Source: Gammaproteobacteria bacterium
GTDB lineage: Bacteria > Pseudomonadota > Gammaproteobacteria > SZUA-140
Reading direction: 5' to 3'
Length of the DNA stretch: 64,000 bases
NCBI GenBank assembly: GCA_016218365.1
Contig: JACREF010000010.1
Span: 58,024 to 122,023 of the forward strand
Shown here: positions 17,941 to 28,919 of the stretch, in pieces
Layout of the letters: every line of letters begins with the position of its first letter
Position numbering within the stretch: position 1 is the first letter of the stretch
Translations under genes and position numbers: made by a program
The notes under the pieces: generated by a model
The model's database searches: none
What the model saw: the letters and a program-made list of their open reading frames with translations, nothing else
Told to the model about the DNA's origin: nothing

Positions 17941-19149
17941 TCAAGCCGTTGCGGACGACGCCGGCAACGAGTAGCTGCGCAAGCCGGCAGCAAAATCACG
18001 CAAGGCCTGGATGCCGGTCTGCTCGGCCTGCTGACACCAGTCCTGCAGGGCCTGCAGCAACAGCTCGTTGGAGGCCGCCGACTCAGTCCAGATCCGCTGC
18101 AGATGCCGCTTGAAGCGGTAGACGGTCTGCAATGACTGGTAACGCTCGAGCGCCTGCGACAACCAGTGCCGCGCCTGTTCATCAAGCATGATGTCATCGC
18201 GCACCACCAGATGGCGCGCCCGCTTCAACATCTCGACGCCAGCTCCGCGGGCCCGCGCCCGCTCTTCACGGCAGACCCGCGCCACGACCTCGCGGCTATA
18301 CCGCGCCATGACCTGAAAACGGTGCTGGATCACCGCCCGCACCGTATCCATATCAATCTGCGCCTTGTAACGATCAAGGACCGGACGGCCGGCGACCTTC
18401 TTGATCCGCGCCAGACGCAATGCTGCCAGCGCGCGAATATACAGCCAGCCAATATCGAACTCCCAGCGCTTCACCGACAGCTTGGCCGACGCGGCATAGG
18501 TATGGTGGTTATTGTGCAATTCCTCGCCGCCGATCAGGATGCCCCACGGTACGATGTTGGTCGAGCGGTCGGACACCTCGAAATTGCGATAGCCCCACCA
18601 GTGACCCAGACCATTGATAACCCCGGCGGCAAAAAACGGGATCCACAGCATCTGCACCGCCCACACCGTGATGCCGCCGACCCCCAGCAACAATACGTCA
18701 ATGATCAACATGGTGATCAACCCAAGGTTGCGGCGCCCCGCATAAAGATGGCGCTCCAGCCAGTCATCCGGTGTGCCATGACCGTATTTCTGCAGCGTCT
18801 GCCGGTCAGCAGCGGCGCGCTTGTACAGCTCCGCCCCCTGCCACAACACCTTGCGAATACCACATTGCAGCGGGCTGTGCGGGTCATCCGCAGTCTCGCA
18901 ACGCGCATGATGCCGGCGATGCACCGCGACCCATTCCCCGGTCACCATGCCGGTGGTCAGCCACAGCCAGCAACGGAAAAAGTGACTGATCACCGGGTGC
19001 AGCTCCAACGCACGGTGCGCCTGATGACGATGCAGATACACGGTAACACTGATGATCGTTACATGGGTCAGCAGCAACGTCAGACCGATATAACCCAACA
19101 ACGAGGGTTTCAGCAGGCCACCATCGAGGAACGACAACACTGTGTCCAT
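17941..19149 (-). CDS. Membrane fatty acid desaturase (delta-9 type)
   Basis: A 402-residue di-iron membrane desaturase that likely introduces a cis double bond into acyl chains of lipids or acyl-CoA. The three histidine boxes are clear: HRHQAHR near residue 40, HRRHH near residue 77 and HNNHH near residue 213, separated by pairs of hydrophobic helices. The last 150 residues form a charged helical extension with no recognised fold, longer than in many relatives. It lies 7 bases downstream of argJ on the same strand; this pairing has no obvious functional meaning. Confidence 0.92.
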   Translation of the reverse strand: MDTVLSFLDGGLLKPSLLGYIGLTLLLTHVTIISVTVYLHRHQAHRALELHPVISHFFRCWLWLTTGMVTGEWVAVHRRHHARCETADDPHSPLQCGIRKVLWQGAELYKRAAADRQTLQKYGHGTPDDWLERHLYAGRRNLGLITMLIIDVLLLGVGGITVWAVQMLWIPFFAAGVINGLGHWWGYRNFEVSDRSTNIVPWGILIGGEELHNNHHTYAASAKLSVKRWEFDIGWLYIRALAALRLARIKKVAGRPVLDRYKAQIDMDTVRAVIQHRFQVMARYSREVVARVCREERARARGAGVEMLKRARHLVVRDDIMLDEQARHWLSQALERYQSLQTVYRFKRHLQRIWTESAASNELLLQALQDWCQQAEQTGIQALRDFAAGLRSYSLPASSATA

Positions 19150-19156
19150 ACGCCCC

Positions 19157-20377
19157 CTAACTGCGGTATTCGGCGTTGATCTTCACATAGTCATAGGAAA
19201 AATCACAGGTCCAGACCTGGGCCCGAGCCTGGCCACGTCCCAGGTCAATGCTGACGGTGATCTCCTGCTGTTTCATCACCGCCGCCCCCTGGGCCTCGGT
19301 GTAGCTGGCAGCGCGCCCGCCGTCGCGGACGATACAGACATCACCAAGGTGAATCACGACCCGCTGCAGGTCCATATCAACGACACCGGCGCGGCCCACA
19401 GCAGCGAGGATCCGGCCCCAATTCGGATCGCTGGCGAAGAAGGCGGTCTTGACCAGTGGCGATAACGCGACCGTATCGGCGACGCGCCGGCACTCGGCCT
19501 CATCACGCCCGCCGGTCACTGCAATGGTCATGAACTTGGTTGCGCCCTCACCATCGCGGATGACCATCTGTGCCAGCTCACACATCACCGCATCCAGCGC
19601 CGCCTGGAACTCTGCCGCGGCATGTCCACCCTTGCTGACGCGGACAGCGGAGACCCCGGTCGCCATCAGCACACAGGCATCGTTGGTCGAGGTATCGCCA
19701 TCAACGGTGATACAGTTGAATGACTGATCCACCGCGCGCTGCAACATCTGCTGCAACAACACGCGATCAATCGCCGCATCGGTCGCGACATACGACAGCA
19801 TCGTCGCCATGTTCGGATGGATCATCCCGGAGCCCTTGGCGATGCCGGTGATCGTAACCAGGCAACCCTCGATCTCCAGCTGCCGTGACACCGCCTTGGG
19901 CACGGTGTCGGTGGTCATGATCGCCCGCGCGGCCTGCGGCCAGCCATCGGCCGCCAGACTGGCGTTGAGTGCGGGCAAGGCGCTGGCTATACGCTCGACC
20001 GGCAAGGGCTCACCGATAACACCGGTGGAAAATGGCAACACCTGTTCGGCACGGCAGCCGGCAAGCTTAGCCACTGCTGCACAACTGTGCTCGGCCGCCG
20101 CCAGACCGGCCGCGCCGGTACCGGCATTGGCGTTACCGGAATTGATCAGCAGGTAAAGTGGTGAATGCTCAAGATGGCGACGCGCCACGACAACCGGCGC
20201 CGCGCAGAAGGCATTGCGGGTAAACACGGCTGCACACGCCGCGCCGCCGGCCAGCTCAATCAGCACCAGATCATTGCGACCGATCTTGCCGGAGCGGATG
20301 CCAGCGGACGCCACCGCCAGCCGGATGCCGGCTACCGGATGAAGGACAGGTAAACTATCAGAGAGACCGACGGCCAT
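19157..20377 (-). CDS. argJ: Bifunctional glutamate N-acetyltransferase / ornithine acetyltransferase
   Basis: ArgJ transfers the acetyl group from N-acetylornithine to glutamate, recycling acetate in arginine synthesis; many versions also use acetyl-CoA. The 406-residue precursor has LINSGNANAGTG in the alpha chain, the self-cleavage site in KGSGMIHPNMATMLSY with the threonine that becomes the beta-chain N-terminus, and NDACVLMATG and SDPNWGRILAAVGRAG in the beta chain. Transcription is from the minus strand directly after secA with a 50-base gap. Confidence 0.96.
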   Translation of the reverse strand: MAVGLSDSLPVLHPVAGIRLAVASAGIRSGKIGRNDLVLIELAGGAACAAVFTRNAFCAAPVVVARRHLEHSPLYLLINSGNANAGTGAAGLAAAEHSCAAVAKLAGCRAEQVLPFSTGVIGEPLPVERIASALPALNASLAADGWPQAARAIMTTDTVPKAVSRQLEIEGCLVTITGIAKGSGMIHPNMATMLSYVATDAAIDRVLLQQMLQRAVDQSFNCITVDGDTSTNDACVLMATGVSAVRVSKGGHAAAEFQAALDAVMCELAQMVIRDGEGATKFMTIAVTGGRDEAECRRVADTVALSPLVKTAFFASDPNWGRILAAVGRAGVVDMDLQRVVIHLGDVCIVRDGGRAASYTEAQGAAVMKQQEITVSIDLGRGQARAQVWTCDFSYDYVKINAEYRS

Positions 20378-20427
20378 GCTGTCAGATTAGCAGAATTTAT
20401 TCAGTACTTCGAGTCGGCCAACGGGGC

Positions 20428-23130
20428 TCAACTAAGCTGGCCGTGGCATTGCTTGAATTTCTTGCCTGAGCCACACGGACAGGGATCATTACGTCCGACC
20501 TTGCGCTGGTCACGCACAAATGGCGCCTGGACTGTCGCAGCCTCCGGCGCCTCACCGGCCACAACCGGACCGGCAGCGGCGTGCTGGAATTTCATGCCAG
20601 CCTGCGCTGGCCGGCGTTGGGCCTCGACCGCTGCGACATCGGCCTCGGTCTGCACCTGCACCCGCGACAGCACCGTAACCACCTCGCGCTTGATCCGGTC
20701 CAGCATCTGGGCAAACATGCCGAAGGCCTCACGCTTGTACTCCTGCTTGGGATTCTTCTGGGCATAACCGCGCAGATGGATACCCTGGCGCAGATGGTCC
20801 ATCGCCGCCATATGGTCCTTCCAGCTGCTGTCGAGAACCTGCAACATCACCTGCTTTTCAAACTGGCGGATGATGGCGCTGCCGGCCTGCTGTTCCTTCG
20901 CGGCATAACTGTCATCAAACAGCTGCTGGATCTTCGCACGCAGCGTATCCTCATGCAGGGTGTCGTCCTGCTCCAGCCACTGGGCAAGCGGTAACGCCAG
21001 GCCAAGCTCGCTGTCGAGCGCCTCTTCGAGGCCAGGGATATTCCACTGCTCCTCGAGACTCTGGGGCGGGATAAAGCCGTCTATCATCTCGCCGAGAACA
21101 TCATGGCGGATGGTGGCGATGGTGTCCGAGATATCCTCGGCCTCGAGCAACACATTGCGCTGCTCATAGATAACCTTGCGCTGGTCATTGGCGATGTCAT
21201 CATATTCGAGCAACTGCTTACGGACATCGAAATTGAAGCCTTCCACCTTACGCTGGGCATTCTCGATCGCCCGTGTCACCCACGGATGCTCAATCGCCTC
21301 GCCCTGCTGCATGCCAAGCTTCTGCATCAGCGCCGACACCCGCTCGGAGGCAAAGATCCGCATCAGACTGTCCTGCAGCGACAGATAGAAACGGCTTGAT
21401 CCAGGATCACCCTGGCGCCCGGCACGCCCGCGCAACTGATTGTCGACACGGCGGGATTCATGCCGCTCAGTGCCCACGATGTGCAAGCCACCCAATGAAA
21501 GCACCCGGTCATGCCGCTCGCGCCATGCCTCACGAGTCTTCGCGATCACTTCGGCCGCGGGATTCTTCAGTGCGGCAAGCTCGGACTCAAGATTGCCGCC
21601 GAGCACGATATCAGTACCGCGGCCTGCCATGTTGGTGGCAATGGTCACCGCCCCCGGCTGACCGGCCTGGGCAATGATCTCGGCCTCGCGCGCATGCTGC
21701 TTGGCGTTCAGCACCTCGTGACGGATCTTTTCCTTGCGCAAACGCTGCGAAAGATATTCGGAGACCTCGATCGACGTGGTGCCAACCAGCACCGGCTGCT
21801 GCCGGGTATGACAATCGCGGATATCCTCGACGATCGCATCATATTTTTCTTCCACCGTCAGATAAACCAGATCCCCCCGGTCATCACGCACCATGGGCCG
21901 ATGAGGCGGAATGACCACCACCTCCAGATTGTAGATCTGCTGCAACTCATAGGCCTCGGTATCTGCAGTACCGGTCATGCCCGACAGCTTGCCATAGAGC
22001 CGGAAATAATTCTGGAAGGTGATTGACGCCAGCGTCTGGTTCTCCAGCTGGATCGGCACCCCTTCCTTGGCCTCAATCGCCTGATGCAGGCCTTCAGACC
22101 AGCGCCGGCCCGGCATCGCACGCCCGGTGAACTCGTCGACGATGACAATCTCCTGATCCTTGACGATGTAATGCACATCACGTTCAAACAGTGAATAGGC
22201 GCGCAGCGCGGCATTAAAATGGTGCATCAGGCTGATGTTCGCCACCTCATACAGGCTGGCATGCTGCGCCAGCAACCCGGCCTCGACCAGCAGCTCCTCG
22301 ACATGCTGATGGCCAAGCTCGGTCAGATAGACCTGTTTATTCTTCTCATCGACATAATAATCACCCTCCCCATCCTCGGCCTGCTGGCGCACCAGACGGG
22401 ATATATACTTGTTGATGGTGTGATAGACCGTCGAATGGTCGTCGGCAGGACCGGAGATGATCAACGGTGTACGTGCCTCGTCAATCAGGATCGAGTCCAC
22501 CTCGTCGACGATGGCATAGCTCAGAACCCGCTGGACGCGATCGGCGCTGCGGAAGGCCATGTTGTCGCGCAGATAGTCAAAACCAAATTCGTTATTGGTA
22601 CCGTAGGTGATGTCGGCCTGATACGCCTTGCGCTTCTCTTCCGAGGTCTGCCCGGAGAGGATCACCCCGGTGGAGAGGCCGAGAAAACCATACAGCTGAC
22701 CCATCCATCTGGCGTCACGGGTGGCCAGATAATCATTGACGGTGACGACATGCATGCCCGTGCCCGGCAACGCATTCAGATAGGCGGCCAAGGTCGCGAC
22801 CAGCGTCTTGCCCTCACCGGTACGCATCTCGGCGATCTTGCCCTGATGCAGCACCATGCCGCCGATCAGCTGCACATCATAATGGCGCATGCCCAGCACC
22901 CGGCGACTGGCCTCACGCACCGTGGCAAAGGCCTCCGGCAGCAGATCATCGAGCCTGACCCCGGACTGCAGGCGTTGCCTGAACTCACCCGTCCTGGCCT
23001 GCAACTGCTCATCCGTCAAAGACTGCATGGACGGTTCGAGACCATTGATCGTCTCGACCATCCTGCTCATCTGCTTGATCAGCCGCTCGTTGCGACTGCC
23101 AAAAATCCTGCTAAAAAGATTGGCGACCAT
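20428..23130 (-). CDS. secA: Preprotein translocase ATPase SecA
   Basis: SecA drives post-translational export through SecYEG. The 900-residue protein has the DEAD-like nucleotide domain 1 (MRTGEGKT near 102-109, [17 protein letters not shown]), the preprotein cross-linking region, nucleotide domain 2 ([25 protein letters not shown]), the helical scaffold and the C-terminal zinc-binding tail [14 protein letters not shown], which contacts SecB and lipids. No secM-like arrest gene is visible upstream; an M23 peptidase gene lies there instead. Confidence 0.98.
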   Translation of the reverse strand: MVANLFSRIFGSRNERLIKQMSRMVETINGLEPSMQSLTDEQLQARTGEFRQRLQSGVRLDDLLPEAFATVREASRRVLGMRHYDVQLIGGMVLHQGKIAEMRTGEGKTLVATLAAYLNALPGTGMHVVTVNDYLATRDARWMGQLYGFLGLSTGVILSGQTSEEKRKAYQADITYGTNNEFGFDYLRDNMAFRSADRVQRVLSYAIVDEVDSILIDEARTPLIISGPADDHSTVYHTINKYISRLVRQQAEDGEGDYYVDEKNKQVYLTELGHQHVEELLVEAGLLAQHASLYEVANISLMHHFNAALRAYSLFERDVHYIVKDQEIVIVDEFTGRAMPGRRWSEGLHQAIEAKEGVPIQLENQTLASITFQNYFRLYGKLSGMTGTADTEAYELQQIYNLEVVVIPPHRPMVRDDRGDLVYLTVEEKYDAIVEDIRDCHTRQQPVLVGTTSIEVSEYLSQRLRKEKIRHEVLNAKQHAREAEIIAQAGQPGAVTIATNMAGRGTDIVLGGNLESELAALKNPAAEVIAKTREAWRERHDRVLSLGGLHIVGTERHESRRVDNQLRGRAGRQGDPGSSRFYLSLQDSLMRIFASERVSALMQKLGMQQGEAIEHPWVTRAIENAQRKVEGFNFDVRKQLLEYDDIANDQRKVIYEQRNVLLEAEDISDTIATIRHDVLGEMIDGFIPPQSLEEQWNIPGLEEALDSELGLALPLAQWLEQDDTLHEDTLRAKIQQLFDDSYAAKEQQAGSAIIRQFEKQVMLQVLDSSWKDHMAAMDHLRQGIHLRGYAQKNPKQEYKREAFGMFAQMLDRIKREVVTVLSRVQVQTEADVAAVEAQRRPAQAGMKFQHAAAGPVVAGEAPEAATVQAPFVRDQRKVGRNDPCPCGSGKKFKQCHGQLS

Positions 23131-23175
23131 CTGCCTTCCGATGGAAAAAGATAACTGTAAAACGCTCGGGAAAGA

Positions 23176-24105
23176 TCAGCGGGCAGCGATGAACTTCAGC
23201 GGATCAATCGCCCGCCCCTTGTAGACCACCTCGTAATGCACATGGGGTCCGGTTGAACGCCCGCTCGACCCCAACCTGGCAATGACATCGCCTTTCTTGA
23301 CGATGTCACCCACCTTGACCAGGGTCTCGGCGGCGTGAGCGTAGCGCGTAGCATAGCCGTTACCGTGATTGATTTCCACCATCAGGCCATAGCCATAGCG
23401 CTTGCCGGACCAGGTCACAACCCCGGTGGCCACTGACTCGATGTCACTGCCCAGCTTGCCGGCAAAATCGACCCCCTTGTGCCATTCCTGGCCGCCGGTG
23501 AACGGGTCAATGCGCATCCCATAATATGAAGACAGCCAACCCAGCTGCACTGGCCGGCCATTGGGGACGATCTCCCGCTTCAAATCCCGGTTCATGAAAA
23601 AGTTTTCCATGACGCGCAGCTGCTGCTCACGGGCATCCAGTTGCACTGCCAGCCGGTCCAGCGATCTCATGAAATCCGGGGTCTGTATCTGACCCGGAAC
23701 ATTAGCCTGGTCGCGACCTGATTCCGCCCCACCCTGGCCCGGCAAACGACTGAAATCAAACTCGGCCTTATCGAGCCTGCCGCTCTCGACCAGACGCTGC
23801 CCCAGCGCATTCAACCGCAAGGTCTGGGCCTGCAGCTGCCCGAGCCGCAACGTCAGGGCATTCATATTCTCGCGGGCAGCCCGCGCCGCCTCGGAGATCT
23901 CCGCGCGATTATGCAGGATCTCCCGCTTCCAGTTGGCTGGCAACAGATGCTCCCGGACACTGCCGGCCCCCAGCTGATAGCCGGTCACCATCATTGCAGC
24001 GGGAAACACGATCATCACCAGCAACGCCAGCATGATCAATCGCCCCTGCGAGATGTTTATCGAACTGGGATTTCTGCTATTCTTGGTGCAGAGGATAATA
24101 TTCAT
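23176..24105 (-). CDS. M23 family metallopeptidase, membrane anchored
   Basis: A 309-residue protein with an N-terminal transmembrane segment (about residues 22-45), a coiled-coil-like region (about 65-110) and a C-terminal LytM domain. The zinc ligands are visible as HKGVD and HVHYE, with the GYGLMVEINHGNGYATRYAH core typical of active M23 endopeptidases that cut peptidoglycan cross-links. The ATG at 24105 is chosen; the frame extends upstream through a region without homology. It lies between secA and the divergent dciA gene, a common gammaproteobacterial arrangement. Confidence 0.93.
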   Translation of the reverse strand: MNIILCTKNSRNPSSINISQGRLIMLALLVMIVFPAAMMVTGYQLGAGSVREHLLPANWKREILHNRAEISEAARAARENMNALTLRLGQLQAQTLRLNALGQRLVESGRLDKAEFDFSRLPGQGGAESGRDQANVPGQIQTPDFMRSLDRLAVQLDAREQQLRVMENFFMNRDLKREIVPNGRPVQLGWLSSYYGMRIDPFTGGQEWHKGVDFAGKLGSDIESVATGVVTWSGKRYGYGLMVEINHGNGYATRYAHAAETLVKVGDIVKKGDVIARLGSSGRSTGPHVHYEVVYKGRAIDPLKFIAAR

Positions 24106-24139
24106 CCGGCAACTCCGTCTCGCATAAGGACCCCTACCC

Positions 24140-24463
24140 ATGTCAGCACCGGTCGACCTGCACAAGGTGCTTATCAGTTCCGGCAAACTGGCGGAACTTG
24201 CTACCCGTTGCCAGTCGTTGCAGACCCTCGAGGGTTTGCTGCACACCCACCTGCCTGCGCCGCTGGCCCGGCATTGCCGGGTCGCCAGTCTGGATCAGCA
24301 GACCCTGTACCTGCATGCCGACACGCCGGTCTGGGCCAGTCAGTTACGCTTTCACAGCCGGCAATTGCTGGCTGATCTCAAAAGGCACAAGGATCTTGAA
24401 CAACTGACGCAGATAGAGATTCGTACCGTTCCCGCACCCTGTCACGCCACCGCCGCTCTCTAA
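24140..24463 (+). CDS. dciA: DciA-like (DUF721) replicative helicase loader
   Basis: A 107-residue protein with the DUF721 fold: a leucine-rich first half and the conserved LYLHADTPVWASQLRFHSRQLL segment at about 57-80. DciA proteins load or assist the DnaB helicase in bacteria without DnaC. The position between the lpxC end and a secA-linked M23 peptidase gene is where DUF721 genes occur in many gammaproteobacteria. It is divergent from the peptidase gene with 34 bases between the starts. Confidence 0.85.
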   Translation: MSAPVDLHKVLISSGKLAELATRCQSLQTLEGLLHTHLPAPLARHCRVASLDQQTLYLHADTPVWASQLRFHSRQLLADLKRHKDLEQLTQIEIRTVPAPCHATAAL

Positions 24464-24546
24464 GCCCCGGCCAATACACCTTGTTGCCGCCACCCGTGTC
24501 GCGGAAGCCGGTATCCTGGCTATCGGCTCACGGCCACCAGGCTTGA

Positions 24547-25461
24547 TCAGCTGGCCGAGACAGGCTGGGCGTAGGAGATCGGCCCGCCTTCGCCTTCGGC
24601 GACAAAGGTGACCACTTCCCAGGCCTCAGGATCGGCCATAAGCACACGCAACAGCTTGTTATTCAAGGCATGTCCGGACTTGTAGCCACTGAAGGCACCG
24701 ATCAGGCTATGACCGAGCAGATACAGGTCCCCGATTGCATCCAGCACCTTGTGCTTGACGAATTCGTCCTCGTAGCGCAGACCGTCTTCATTGACCACCC
24801 GGTAATCATCGACAACGATGGCGTTGCTCAGACTGCCGCCCAGGGCCAGGTTACGGTCACGCAGCGCATCCAGATCGCGCATAAAACCAAAGGTGCGGGC
24901 CCGGCTGACCTCCTTGACAAAGGACGTCGTTGAAAAATCGACTGTTGAACTCTGGGAGCGGCCACGGAAGGCGGGGTGATCGAAATCGATCGAAAACGAC
25001 ACCTTGAAGCCCTCGAAGGGCTCAAAACGGGCCCATTTGTCGCCCTCACTGACCAGGATCGGCTTTTTGACCCGGATAAACCGCTTGGCCGCGGACTGCT
25101 CCTCGATCCCGGCGGACTGGATCAGGAACACAAACGGCCCGGCACTGCCATCCATGATCGGCACTTCCTGACCATCAAGCTCGACATAGGCATTGTCTAT
25201 GCCAAGGCCGGCAAAGGCCGACAACAGGTGTTCGACGGTCGAGATCCTGATCTCGCCGCTGGTCAACGTCGTTGACAGCATCGTGTCGCCAACATAGTTT
25301 TCCCGGCCCGGGATCTCGACCGCCGGGTCGAGGTCAACGCGACGAAACACGATACCGGCATCGACCGGGGCCGGCCGTAACGTCAGCAGGATCTTCTCGC
25401 CGGTATGCAGGCCTACACCCGTGGCCCGAATGACATTCTTCAGTGTCCGCTGTTTGATCAT
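24547..25461 (-). CDS. lpxC: UDP-3-O-acyl-N-acetylglucosamine deacetylase
   Basis: LpxC catalyses the committed step of lipid A synthesis, removing the acetyl group with a catalytic zinc. The 304-residue protein has the zinc ligands in STVEHLLSA and in [17 protein letters not shown], and the N-terminal [14 protein letters not shown]. It ends the dcw region as in most gammaproteobacteria, 179 bases after ftsZ with a hairpin in between, so it may have its own promoter. Confidence 0.98.
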   Translation of the reverse strand: MIKQRTLKNVIRATGVGLHTGEKILLTLRPAPVDAGIVFRRVDLDPAVEIPGRENYVGDTMLSTTLTSGEIRISTVEHLLSAFAGLGIDNAYVELDGQEVPIMDGSAGPFVFLIQSAGIEEQSAAKRFIRVKKPILVSEGDKWARFEPFEGFKVSFSIDFDHPAFRGRSQSSTVDFSTTSFVKEVSRARTFGFMRDLDALRDRNLALGGSLSNAIVVDDYRVVNEDGLRYEDEFVKHKVLDAIGDLYLLGHSLIGAFSGYKSGHALNNKLLRVLMADPEAWEVVTFVAEGEGGPISYAQPVSAS

Positions 25462-25598
25462 GTCCCTTTCACTGCTGCAGACGTATCCAATTTGCCGGGC
25501 ATCTTAACATAGCCCCGCGGCAACCACCTAGAAACAGCCGCTTGGCGACTGTATCGGCACTCTCCCTGCCCTCTATATATATGCGATACATATAAGGC

Positions 25599-25625
25599 CA
25601 CCACCCCGCCTGGGACGGGGTGGTG
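25599..25625 (-). terminator. Hairpin after ftsZ
   Basis: A 10-bp perfect stem (CACCACCCCG, 25599-25608, with CGGGGTGGTG, 25616-25625) and a 7-base loop directly downstream of the ftsZ stop on the minus strand. No clear T run follows, so it may be a partial terminator or an mRNA 3' stabiliser. Confidence 0.6.
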
Positions 25626-25640
25626 CTGCACGGACTATGC

Positions 25641-26819
25641 TCAGTCGGCCTGGCGCCTGAGAAACGCCGGGACCTCCAATGAGTCAAAATCCGTCGTCAC
25701 CTGTATATGACGGTGTTCGGCCGTCGCCTGGTTCCGTATCACGGTCGGTCTATCCAGCTTGCGGTAATCGATGTCGCTGCCCGCCGTCGCCCGGGGCGGC
25801 GCTATCTGTACCTGCACCGGCCGCACCACCTCGGCCGGGGCCGGGGTCCGTTGCGGCACTGCATGGCCACCAATGCCGGTCGCCACGACGGTCACCCGCA
25901 GATCATCCCCCATCTCCGGATCAATGACGGTCCCGACCACCACCGTCGCATTGTCCGAGGCAAACTGCTTGACGACATTGCCGACCTCTTCGAACTCCCC
26001 GATCGTCAGCGTCAGCCCGGCGGTCACATTGACCAGCACGCCGCGCGCACCGGCCAGGTTGACCTCCTCCAGCAATGGACTGGCCACCGCCTCTTCTGCG
26101 GCCAGGCGCGCCCGGCCCTCGCCGCGCGCCGAACCGGTGCCCATCATCGCCATACCCATCTCCGACATCACCGTCCGGACATCGGCAAAGTCGACGTTGA
26201 TCAGGCCGGGACGGGTGATCAACTCGGCAATACCCTGCACTGCACCCAGCAGCACATCGTTCGCCGCCTTGAAGGCATCCAGCAACGACACCTGCTTGCC
26301 CAGCACCGACAACAGCTTCTCGTTCGGTATCGTAATCAGCGAATCGACATACTGGGTCAGATCGCGGATGCCATCCTCGGCCACCTGCATCCGCTTCCTG
26401 CCCTCGAACTGGAAGGGCCGGGTCACGATCGCCACGGTCAGGATGCCCATCTCGCGCGCGGTCTGGGCCACGATCGGCGCCGCGCCGGTCCCGGTACCAC
26501 CCCCCATACCGGCCGTGATGAATACCATGTCTGCGCCCTCGATCAGCTCGGCAATCCGATCGCGATCTTCAAGCGCGGCCTGTTTGCCGATCTCGGGATT
26601 GGCGCCGGCCCCCAGCCCTTTGGTGATATTGGCGCCGATCTGCAACGAGATACGCGTCGATGAATTGCGCAATGCCTGGGCATCGGTATTGGCACAGATG
26701 AAATCCACACCTTCGATGTCGGCCGACAGCATGTGATCCACCGCATTGCCGCCACCACCACCGACCCCGATCACCTTGATCACGGCGTTCTGACTGTAGG
26801 TTTCGATCAACTCAAACAT
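25641..26819 (-). CDS. ftsZ: Cell division GTPase FtsZ
   Basis: FtsZ polymerises at midcell to form the division ring. The 392-residue protein has the tubulin-type GTP loop [10 protein letters not shown] near residue 105, the NAVDHM segment near the N-terminus, the T7 loop [11 protein letters not shown], a variable linker (about 315-375) and the C-terminal peptide VPAFLRRQ that binds FtsA and ZipA. It is the last gene of the division block. Confidence 0.99.
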   Translation of the reverse strand: MFELIETYSQNAVIKVIGVGGGGGNAVDHMLSADIEGVDFICANTDAQALRNSSTRISLQIGANITKGLGAGANPEIGKQAALEDRDRIAELIEGADMVFITAGMGGGTGTGAAPIVAQTAREMGILTVAIVTRPFQFEGRKRMQVAEDGIRDLTQYVDSLITIPNEKLLSVLGKQVSLLDAFKAANDVLLGAVQGIAELITRPGLINVDFADVRTVMSEMGMAMMGTGSARGEGRARLAAEEAVASPLLEEVNLAGARGVLVNVTAGLTLTIGEFEEVGNVVKQFASDNATVVVGTVIDPEMGDDLRVTVVATGIGGHAVPQRTPAPAEVVRPVQVQIAPPRATAGSDIDYRKLDRPTVIRNQATAEHRHIQVTTDFDSLEVPAFLRRQAD

Positions 26820-26866
26820 GTTATCTCTCCTTACTTTTCGTTATTGATATTTGTTACCAGCCAAAC

Positions 26867-28102
26867 TCAGAAACTTCCCTGAAACCAGTTGCGCATCTGT
26901 TGCCAGACCCCTTTCATGCCCGCCCCCATCTTGACGCGTGGCGCCTCCCCTCCACGCTGATTGAACCCATACAACAACAACCCGACCCCGGTGGCGTAGA
27001 TCGGGTTGCGGACCACCTCAACCAGACCGCCGATATTCTGTGGTGTCCCCAGCCTGACCGGCATGTGAAACACCTCCTCGGCCAGTTCCACACCGCCCTC
27101 GACCCGTGAACTGCCGCCGGTCAGCACGATCCCTGCCGCCACCAGATCCTCAAACCCGCTGCGCCGCAGCTCGGCCTGTACCAGCGTGAACAATTCTTCG
27201 TAACGCGGCTCGATGACCTCGGACAAGGTCTGTCGGGCCAGGCGCCGCGCCGGGCGATCACCGACACTGGGCACCTCGATGCTCTCTTCAGGATTGGCAA
27301 GCTGGCGCAAGGCGCAGCCATATCTGATCTTGATGTCCTCGGCATACTGGGTCGGTGTACGCAAGGCCACCGCAATATCATTGGTCACCTGGTCACCGGC
27401 AATCGGGATCACTGCGGTGTGGCGAATCGCGCCATCAGTAAAGATCGCAATGTCGGTGGTGCCACCGCCGATATCGACCAGACACACCCCCAGCTCCTTT
27501 TCATCCTCGGTCAATACGGCGTAGCTGGAGGCCAGCTGCTCCAGGATGATGTCATCGACATCAAGCCCGCAGCGCCGCACGCACTTGGTGATGTTCTGCG
27601 CGGCGCTGACCGCGCCGGTCACCATATGAACCTTGGCCTCAAGCCGCACCCCGGACATGCCGATCGGCTCACGTATCCCTTCCTGGTTATCGACGATGAA
27701 CTCTTGCGGCAGGATATGCAGGATCTTCTGGTCAGCCGGGATCGCCACCGCCCGCGCCGCGTCGATGACGCGCTCGACATCACCGGCCGTGATCTCCTCC
27801 TCCTTGACCGCGACGATGCCGTGGGAATTCAGGCTGCGGATATGACTGCCGGCGATGCCGGTATATACCGAATGGATCTCGCAGCCGGCCATCAGCTCCG
27901 CCTCCTCGATGGCCCGCTGTATCGACTGCACCGTCGACTCGATATTGACCACCACCCCTTTTTTCAGGCCGCGGGACGGGTGCGAGCCGATACCCACCAC
28001 CTCCAGCTTGTTATCCGCAGTCACCGCGCCGACGATCGCCACTACCTTTGAGGTGCCGATATCCAGCCCGACGATCAGATCCTTTTCATCTTTCTTGCCC
28101 AT
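26867..28102 (-). CDS. ftsA: Cell division protein FtsA
   Basis: FtsA is an actin-like ATPase that tethers FtsZ to the membrane. The 411-residue protein starts with GLDIGTSKVVAIVG (phosphate 1 loop), contains CLVDIGGGTTDIAIF and ends in an amphipathic membrane-targeting helix around WQQMRNWFQGSF. The ATG at 28102 is selected; the upstream part of the frame runs into ftsQ. The gap to ftsQ is 16 bases. Confidence 0.98.
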   Translation of the reverse strand: MGKKDEKDLIVGLDIGTSKVVAIVGAVTADNKLEVVGIGSHPSRGLKKGVVVNIESTVQSIQRAIEEAELMAGCEIHSVYTGIAGSHIRSLNSHGIVAVKEEEITAGDVERVIDAARAVAIPADQKILHILPQEFIVDNQEGIREPIGMSGVRLEAKVHMVTGAVSAAQNITKCVRRCGLDVDDIILEQLASSYAVLTEDEKELGVCLVDIGGGTTDIAIFTDGAIRHTAVIPIAGDQVTNDIAVALRTPTQYAEDIKIRYGCALRQLANPEESIEVPSVGDRPARRLARQTLSEVIEPRYEELFTLVQAELRRSGFEDLVAAGIVLTGGSSRVEGGVELAEEVFHMPVRLGTPQNIGGLVEVVRNPIYATGVGLLLYGFNQRGGEAPRVKMGAGMKGVWQQMRNWFQGSF

Positions 28103-28118
28103 TACCTTCCTTCTCCCA

Positions 28119-28919
28119 TTATCCCAGTCTCCGTGGCGCTGCCGTGGTCGCATCCATTGCACGAATGACAAAACCGTTGCTGTACCTCAGATCGACCTGT
28201 GCCAGCTGCCCATGTTCAAGCTGCAGTAATTGCGGGTAGTAGCTGACCAGCCGCTGCAGACGTTGCAGCGCATCGCGCCGGCCGAGCACCATCACCAGAC
28301 CGTCGTCCAGTACCACACGCCAGCTGCCACGTGCATCCTGCTCCAGCACCGCCACCTGGCGTTGCAGCGGGCGCAGCATGTCATCAATGGCCCGCAGCTG
28401 CGACAGGATCAACGGGCTCCTGCTGGCCACGCCATCCAGCACCGGCAGTGTCGGCAATACCGGCAGCCGCTCCGGCATGAAGACCTCGCCGTCACTGCCG
28501 ACCAGTCCGCCTGGTCGCCAGCGTGCAACTGCACTCTGCTCGTAGACCGTGACCTGCAGGCCATCAGGCCACAGCCGCCGCACATCAGCAGCACTGACCC
28601 AGGGCTTGGCCTCGATCTGCTCACGGATCCTCGCCACATCAACATCAAAAAAACCGGTGCCACGATACGCTGCAACGATCTGCTGGATCTCAGGTGCCGT
28701 CACATGATCGAACCTGGCCACCACCTTGACGGTCTTCAACCCCATCCAATCCACGGCCTGCAGCCGCGGGCGCACCCCGTCAAGCAGTTTCGGGATCAAT
28801 ACCAGCACCAGCAAACCGCCCAGCACCAGCAGCGGGATCCTGCGCCCAAGACGACGGCTGCGGCCGGCATTCCCGTCCTCGGACTTCAGTCGCGCCTGGG
28901 CTGAGCGTCGCTTGATCAT
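28119..28919 (-). CDS. ftsQ: Cell division protein FtsQ
   Basis: FtsQ is a bitopic inner-membrane divisome protein that recruits FtsB/FtsL. The 266-residue product has a basic cytoplasmic start, one transmembrane helix (about 29-48), then the POTRA domain (VKVVARFDHVTAPEI through about 130) with KPWVSAADVRRLWPDGLQV, and the beta domain. The ATG overlaps the ddl stop in an ATGA. Confidence 0.95.
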   Translation of the reverse strand: MIKRRSAQARLKSEDGNAGRSRRLGRRIPLLVLGGLLVLVLIPKLLDGVRPRLQAVDWMGLKTVKVVARFDHVTAPEIQQIVAAYRGTGFFDVDVARIREQIEAKPWVSAADVRRLWPDGLQVTVYEQSAVARWRPGGLVGSDGEVFMPERLPVLPTLPVLDGVASRSPLILSQLRAIDDMLRPLQRQVAVLEQDARGSWRVVLDDGLVMVLGRRDALQRLQRLVSYYPQLLQLEHGQLAQVDLRYSNGFVIRAMDATTAAPRRLG